NCBI GenBank assembly: GCA_023146675.1
Contig: JAGLBQ010000052.1
Coordinates: forward strand, 1 to 11,516
Origin: Cocleimonas sp.
GTDB taxonomy: Bacteria > Pseudomonadota > Gammaproteobacteria > Thiotrichales > Thiotrichaceae
Length of the DNA: 11,516 nt
Reading direction: 5' to 3'
Part shown: one piece after another, positions 7,559-11,516 of the stretch
Position numbering within the stretch: the first letter of the stretch is position 1
How the letters are laid out: the number at the start of each line of letters is the position of its first letter
The notes under the pieces: generated by a model
The model's input: the letters and a program-made list of their open reading frames with translations, nothing else
Databases searched by the model: none
What the model was told of the DNA's origin: nothing
Program-made: the position numbers and the translations under genes

Positions 7559-9128
7559 GATTAATTCTATAACACCCCTAGCGGTTGCTCTCATTCCTGC
7601 CTTACCCTTACTGGCAGCATTAACGATCATACTCGGTTATATTTTTAACTGGAATCGTGAAGAATCAGGTGAAAAAGAAACCGCAAGAATTACACTAGGC
7701 ACCGCATCACTCTCTTTTATTCTGACTCTCTTTATCGCCATCAATGCATTATTGACAGGCGAACCAGGCAAGATAGAACTGGGTCAGTGGCTATCATCAG
7801 GCGAGTTTTCAATAAAAATTAGTTTCTTGTTAGATCATCTCAGCTTAATCATGGCAACGCTGATTGGTTTTATTATTTTAATTATCAACCGCTTCTCGAT
7901 CAATTATTTACACCGTGAAGCAGGCTTTCAACGCTTTTTTATTCTGCTATCCCTCTTCCATAGCGCCATGTTACTCATTGTTTTATCAGGCAATGCAGTA
8001 TTGACCTTTATCGGCTGGGAGCTAGCAGGTGTGAGTTCTTATTTACTCATTGCTTATTCATGGCATCGAGAAACCGCTACGCGCAATGCAGGACGCGCGT
8101 TTGTCACTAACCGCATTGGCGATGCAGGTTTTTTATTGGCGATTGTCTTTTGCTTCTATTGGCTAGGCACGGTTGAATGGGATGAAATGCTCAGTGCAAT
8201 GCAAACCAAACACGAATCTCCTATCTTTATTGGCATTATTGTTGTTGGCTTTATGATTGCCGCCTTTGCTAAATCAGCACAATTCCCCTTTTCTGGTTGG
8301 ATTACACGGGCATTAGAAGGACCAACCCCCTCAAGCGCTGTTTTTTATGGCTCAATAATGGTTCATGCTGGCGTGTATTTATTACTACGGGTAGAGCCAT
8401 TACTCAATGAAGTCCCTATTTTAATGCTCGGGATTGCCATTATTGGCGCAATTACCGTTGCCTATGGCTATATCGTTGGTCTGGTGCAAACCGATGTGAA
8501 ATCCTCCTTTATGTTTTCAGCGCTATTGCATGTAGGGCTAATGATGGTGTGGATTGGCTTCGGCTGGTCGACTTTAGCATTAGTTCACTTGGTTATTCAT
8601 GCCATTTGGCGTGCTTATCAATTCCTACACGCACCCTCCTTTATGCAAATGGTACAACGTCCTGCGCGTCCTGTGCCCACCTGGTTAAGAGAGAAGCATT
8701 GGCTTTACACTGCCGCATTACAGCGTTTTTGGCTAGATGACATGGCAGACTGGCTACTCACTAAGCCAACCCAAGCATTAGCACATGAAGCGCAAGCCTT
8801 TGATGAGCAAGTGATTGACCGCATGACAGGCATGCCATCGCAATCCAATATGCTCAGTACACTGGCAAGCTGGGAAGCACATCAACACGGGCGTTTTGAA
8901 TTGCAAAGTGAGATTGGTATCGGACGCGGCTTATTTGGCAAAACAATGCAGACAATTGCATCCGCACTGCACTGGTTTGAAGAGAATCTGGTACTCAAAG
9001 GCAGTGGCGATGGCTTAATGAATGGGCTGGATTATATGGGTCGATATATTGAAAAAATAGATACCTTGCTATCAAAACCGCGTTATTTGTTGCTGTTAAT
9101 AATGGCCACATTTGTAGTTGTTTTGTAA
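7551..9128 (+). CDS. dabB: NuoL-like membrane subunit, DabB
   Basis: Proton-conducting membrane partner of DabA, 525 residues, NuoL/MrpA type. It has about 11 hydrophobic segments in residues 9-361, a long polar and amphipathic part (about 375-505), and a final hydrophobic helix (508-524). Relay residues seen: Glu157 in FIGWELAGVSSYLL (TM5) and Lys241 in AFAKSAQFPFSGW (TM7). The NuoL His254 position is Tyr266 (VFYGSIMVHAG), with His272 six residues on, and the NuoL HxxxK pair becomes His350-x3-Arg354 (HAIWRAYQFL). The NuoL segment carrying TM11-TM14 with Lys399 appears absent. The sequence passes from HAIWRAYQFLHAP to WLYTAALQRFWLDDMADWL and KPTQALA, which resemble the NuoL tail with lateral helix HL and the last TM. 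The 8-base overlap with dabA and strong AAGGTG support coupled expression. The assignment as DabB rests on this pairing; the shortened form may be normal for partners of long DabA. Confidence 0.9.
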   Translation: MFEINSITPLAVALIPALPLLAALTIILGYIFNWNREESGEKETARITLGTASLSFILTLFIAINALLTGEPGKIELGQWLSSGEFSIKISFLLDHLSLIMATLIGFIILIINRFSINYLHREAGFQRFFILLSLFHSAMLLIVLSGNAVLTFIGWELAGVSSYLLIAYSWHRETATRNAGRAFVTNRIGDAGFLLAIVFCFYWLGTVEWDEMLSAMQTKHESPIFIGIIVVGFMIAAFAKSAQFPFSGWITRALEGPTPSSAVFYGSIMVHAGVYLLLRVEPLLNEVPILMLGIAIIGAITVAYGYIVGLVQTDVKSSFMFSALLHVGLMMVWIGFGWSTLALVHLVIHAIWRAYQFLHAPSFMQMVQRPARPVPTWLREKHWLYTAALQRFWLDDMADWLLTKPTQALAHEAQAFDEQVIDRMTGMPSQSNMLSTLASWEAHQHGRFELQSEIGIGRGLFGKTMQTIASALHWFEENLVLKGSGDGLMNGLDYMGRYIEKIDTLLSKPRYLLLLIMATFVVVL

Positions 9129-9244
9129 AAAGTATCTTTTGTAAAGACATAAGGTGACTTTCGTACTCGATAATTAATACCGCTACTTAGGACTGAAAAA
9201 CTTTATTTTTCAGCTCGTTAGACAAGATAGGAATAGAACAAACA
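9129..9244 (+). other. 116-base intra-operon gap without a gene
   Basis: The longest gap inside the operon. It has no ATG; a GTG at 9154 would encode only seven codons. The notable feature is the hairpin at 9193-9213. No convincing -35/-10 pair was found, although GATAAT (9169-9174) occurs. AGGAA at 9229-9233, 11 bases before the next ATG, is the likely ribosome binding site of the next gene. Confidence 0.5.
9193..9213 (+). other. 8-bp perfect hairpin between dabB and the second nuoM-like gene
   Basis: CTGAAAAA, loop CTTTA, TTTTTCAG forms a perfect 8-bp stem. It is AT-rich and is followed by CTCGTTAG rather than a U-run, so it is unlikely to terminate transcription. It might mark an RNA processing or stability site, but this is speculative. 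Confidence 0.4.
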
Positions 9245-10765
9245 ATGATGCAATACAGCGAAATACAGGCAACCTTGCCATTGCTAGAAGCATTGCAGCT
9301 ATTGCCCTTTATAGCCGCATTGGTGTTATGGAAAGTGCGCGGCAAATCTGCTGCTATTATAGGTCTAGTAGCAGCTACCTTAGAGATGCTGTTAGCATTG
9401 CAGCTATACCAGCAATTTGACTTAACAACTGACAGCATGCAGTTTGCTAATCAATTTAATCTCCTCGCAGGACTGTCTTACCATGTCGCTGTTGATGGTA
9501 TTAGCATTTTATTTGTAATGCTAACCGCATTGCTTAGTCTCTTAGGTGTGCTGTTTATTATCTTTAGGAAATTGCATTCCTCAGGTGTATTGGCAGTGAT
9601 GGCAGTGATTCAAGCATTGCTAATGAGTCAATTTGTCACGGTTGATCTGCTCTGGTTTGTTCTAATGTCGATGCTCGAAATTATTGCATTAGGCTACCTG
9701 CTGTATCGTTGGGCAACGTTTATTGACGCGGAGCCAATGATTATCCGCTATTCACAATTTATGACTGTTGGCGTTTTGTTAATGCTGGTTGGCACCTTTA
9801 TGCTGGGGTGGAATTACTCAGGGCATCATGGTGGAGTGTGGAGTTTTGATCTTTACAAGCTGGCCGCAACCCCGATAGAACCTGCCATCGCAACCTTTAC
9901 CTTCTTTGCACTATTTTACGGGCTAGGCGTGCGTATCCCTATCTTCCCATTGCATGGCTGGCTACCAACCACTATTCAACACGGTAATGTTGCAGTTGCC
10001 CCTATGTTTTTATTGGGCTTAAAAGTAGGTGTCTTTGGACTATTACGCTTTGTATTTCCGATCATGCCTGAAATGGTGGTTGAGTGGCATCAAATCGTGA
10101 TTGTATTTGCCGTCATCGGTATTTTCTATGCCGCCTTACTCGCCATGCGACAGGTTAATTTACGCCGTTTAATGGCTTATGCGGTCATCAGCCATACAGG
10201 TATTTTGACCATCGGTTTATTTACACTACATAAAGAAGGTTTTGCTGGCGGTATTATGCTGGCGATTAACTTTGGTCTAGCGATTTCTGGCTTAATGTTT
10301 ATGATTGGATTGGTGTGGCAGCGCACCAACACTGCCTCTATTGAGCGCTTAGGCGGTATCTTCCAATTTATGCCGATGGTTAGTATTGCCTTTTTAATCT
10401 CAGGCTTAGCCATCGCAGGAATGCCAGGAACACCAGGTTTTGATGCGGTGCATTTAGTATTAGAATCCTCCATTTCAGAATTTGGCGCCTTGGTCACAAT
10501 CGCCGCCGCTTTGGGCAATGTAGTGGCAGCAGGCTTCTTATTATTCGCCTTTCAAAAAGCATTTTTAGCTGAGCCAAATGGTGACACCTCACGCTGGGAC
10601 ACCAGCCCTGCACAGATTACCGAACGTGCAATGGCAATTATTGTGATTGTGGTTATTCTCGCCATGGGCTTTTTCTCAGAGTTATGGTTAAGCCTGTTTG
10701 ACCATTCACTTAATGGTTTAAGCACAGTCTATGAGCAACTGCTCAATAAGCAAGGAGGGCATTAA
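9245..10765 (+). CDS. NuoM-like subunit with replaced proton-relay residues
   Basis: Polytopic membrane protein of 506 residues in the NuoM/MrpD family with about 14 hydrophobic segments. Retained features are VDGISILF, Glu145 (TM5, though in MSMLEIIALGYLL rather than FWE), PLHGWLP and Lys260 (GLKVG, TM8). Changed ones are Arg230 at the TM7 Lys site (LGVRIPIF), loss of the HxEAP loop (IQHGNVAV instead), Phe343 at the His348 site (NFGLAISGL), and Val402 at the TM12 Glu site (PGFDAVHLVLE), with Asp400 and His403 adjacent. It may be a non-pumping structural subunit, or use a different relay. ATG at 9245 is followed at once by another at 9248; AGGAA at 9229-9233 suits either. It sits 116 bases after dabB and 2 bases before the next nuoM-like gene, so it belongs to the same operon. 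Confidence 0.9.
   Translation: MMQYSEIQATLPLLEALQLLPFIAALVLWKVRGKSAAIIGLVAATLEMLLALQLYQQFDLTTDSMQFANQFNLLAGLSYHVAVDGISILFVMLTALLSLLGVLFIIFRKLHSSGVLAVMAVIQALLMSQFVTVDLLWFVLMSMLEIIALGYLLYRWATFIDAEPMIIRYSQFMTVGVLLMLVGTFMLGWNYSGHHGGVWSFDLYKLAATPIEPAIATFTFFALFYGLGVRIPIFPLHGWLPTTIQHGNVAVAPMFLLGLKVGVFGLLRFVFPIMPEMVVEWHQIVIVFAVIGIFYAALLAMRQVNLRRLMAYAVISHTGILTIGLFTLHKEGFAGGIMLAINFGLAISGLMFMIGLVWQRTNTASIERLGGIFQFMPMVSIAFLISGLAIAGMPGTPGFDAVHLVLESSISEFGALVTIAAALGNVVAAGFLLFAFQKAFLAEPNGDTSRWDTSPAQITERAMAIIVIVVILAMGFFSELWLSLFDHSLNGLSTVYEQLLNKQGGH
10752..10758 (+). promoter_or_regulatory. ribosome binding site of the third nuoM-like gene
   Basis: AAGGAGG, a full Shine-Dalgarno, lies 9 bases before the ATG at 10768 and inside the end of the preceding gene. 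It is the strongest in the operon and settles the start of the downstream gene. Confidence 0.85.
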
Positions 10766-10767
10766 TA

Positions 10768-11516
10768 ATGGAATCAATGACACTACAAACGGCTGATTTT
10801 TCATGGCTTAGCTTCCTTATTTTACTGTTGCCATTAGGTGCAGCCATTACGCTATTAATCCCTTCGCGAGAAGCACGCTGGACAGCATTGACGATTAATT
10901 TAATTGCCTTTATCACCGCCTTAACTATTGCCATTGGCTTTGATAGTAGCCTGTCAGGTTTCCAATACGTTGAAAAATACGATTGGATTAGTGGTTTAAA
11001 TATTCACTATTTTCTAGGAATTGATGGGCTATCGGTACTTTTCTTACCGGCAACAACCCTCTTATTCACAGGTATTATTCTTGCCTCATGGAATAGCATC
11101 ACCAAATTAAGAAACCTCTATTTTGCATTGATACTCATATTAGAATGCGCAGTACTAGGCGTATTTGTTGCCTTAGATACCATTGTTTTTATTCTCTTCT
11201 GGGAAATCACCCTTATTCCCTTATTCTTCCTCATCTCCCTGTGGGGCGTAGGCGCAAATAGACGCTATGCAGGAATGAAATATGTGCTGTTTATGATGGG
11301 TGGCGGCTTACCTCTACTGTTTGCCTTTGTATTACTGGCAGTGGGTGGCGAAAGTGGTCATTATATCTTTGATTATACCGAGCTGGTCAAAGTCGCCCGC
11401 GAAAATGAATATCAAACCATCATCTTCTTTTTACTGCTGTTTGGTTTTGGTGTAAAAACGCCTCTATTCCCCCTGCACACATGGTTGCCTGTACTCGCAC
11501 AAGAAGGACACCCCGC
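10768..11516 (+). CDS. NuoM-like proton-channel subunit, 3' end outside the window
   Basis: The first 249 codons of a third NuoM/MrpD-family membrane protein; the frame is open to the window edge, so the loss is only the window limit. It has FLGIDGLSVLFLP (TM3), Glu146 in LFWEITLIPLFFLI (TM5) and Lys230 in FGFGVKTPLFPLHTWLP (TM7), so the visible half of the channel is canonical. The loop after TM7 reads AQEGHP instead of the usual HxEAP, keeping a Glu but shifting its setting. It begins 2 bases after the previous stop, behind a full AAGGAGG, so it is surely co-transcribed. The overall likeness is closer to the first NuoM-like protein of this locus than to the second. The product is probably about 500 residues if typical. 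Confidence 0.9.
   Translation, partial: MESMTLQTADFSWLSFLILLLPLGAAITLLIPSREARWTALTINLIAFITALTIAIGFDSSLSGFQYVEKYDWISGLNIHYFLGIDGLSVLFLPATTLLFTGIILASWNSITKLRNLYFALILILECAVLGVFVALDTIVFILFWEITLIPLFFLISLWGVGANRRYAGMKYVLFMMGGGLPLLFAFVLLAVGGESGHYIFDYTELVKVARENEYQTIIFFLLLFGFGVKTPLFPLHTWLPVLAQEGHP

Noticed and set aside
9193..9213. Hairpin as an intrinsic terminator after dabB
   Set aside because: No U-run follows and the next genes continue on the same strand with a related function.
2523..11516. A respiratory Complex I (nuo) or Mrp antiporter operon
   Set aside because: Only L- and M-like subunits are present, interrupted by DabA (DUF2309). No NuoA-K redox or small subunits and no MrpB-G partners appear, so a DAB-type carbon uptake system fits better.

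Overview
The window looks like a chromosomal segment of an AT-leaning gammaproteobacterium, probably an autotroph such as a sulfur oxidiser. The evidence is a type A RNase P RNA close to the E. coli form, a Lnb/DUF4105 periplasmic protein of the size seen in gammaproteobacteria, and a DAB-type inorganic-carbon uptake locus. The taxonomic placement is inference; there is no 16S rRNA or other marker here.

Left part (about 1-2400, minus strand): rnpB (17-376) lies downstream of, and in the same direction as, a secreted DUF4105/Lnb-domain protein (451-2385). A stable-RNA-like promoter may sit in the 74-base gap between them.

Middle (2392-2522): a 131-base divergent spacer separates the minus-strand gene from a plus-strand operon. 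It holds a possible promoter, a LysR/CbbR-like TNA-N7-TNA site and a TGATAA direct repeat, all weak calls.

Right part (2523 to the edge, plus strand): five genes in series. They encode a NuoM-like proton-channel subunit, a long-form DabA (DUF2309, with the beta-carbonic-anhydrase-like Cys/Asp-Arg/His/Cys set), a NuoL-like DabB overlapping dabA by 8 bases, a second NuoM-like subunit with several proton-relay residues replaced, and a third NuoM-like subunit cut by the window end. Canonical DAB transporters are described as two-component (DabA plus one DabB). This locus instead has one DabA with one L-like and at least three M-like membrane subunits, resembling the antiporter-like arm of respiratory Complex I without its redox subunits. 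The likely working model is that cation flow through the membrane subunits drives one-way hydration of CO2 to bicarbonate at DabA, supplying carbon fixation. The extra M-like subunits, the shortened L-like subunit and the residue-depleted M-like subunit are the points of most interest.
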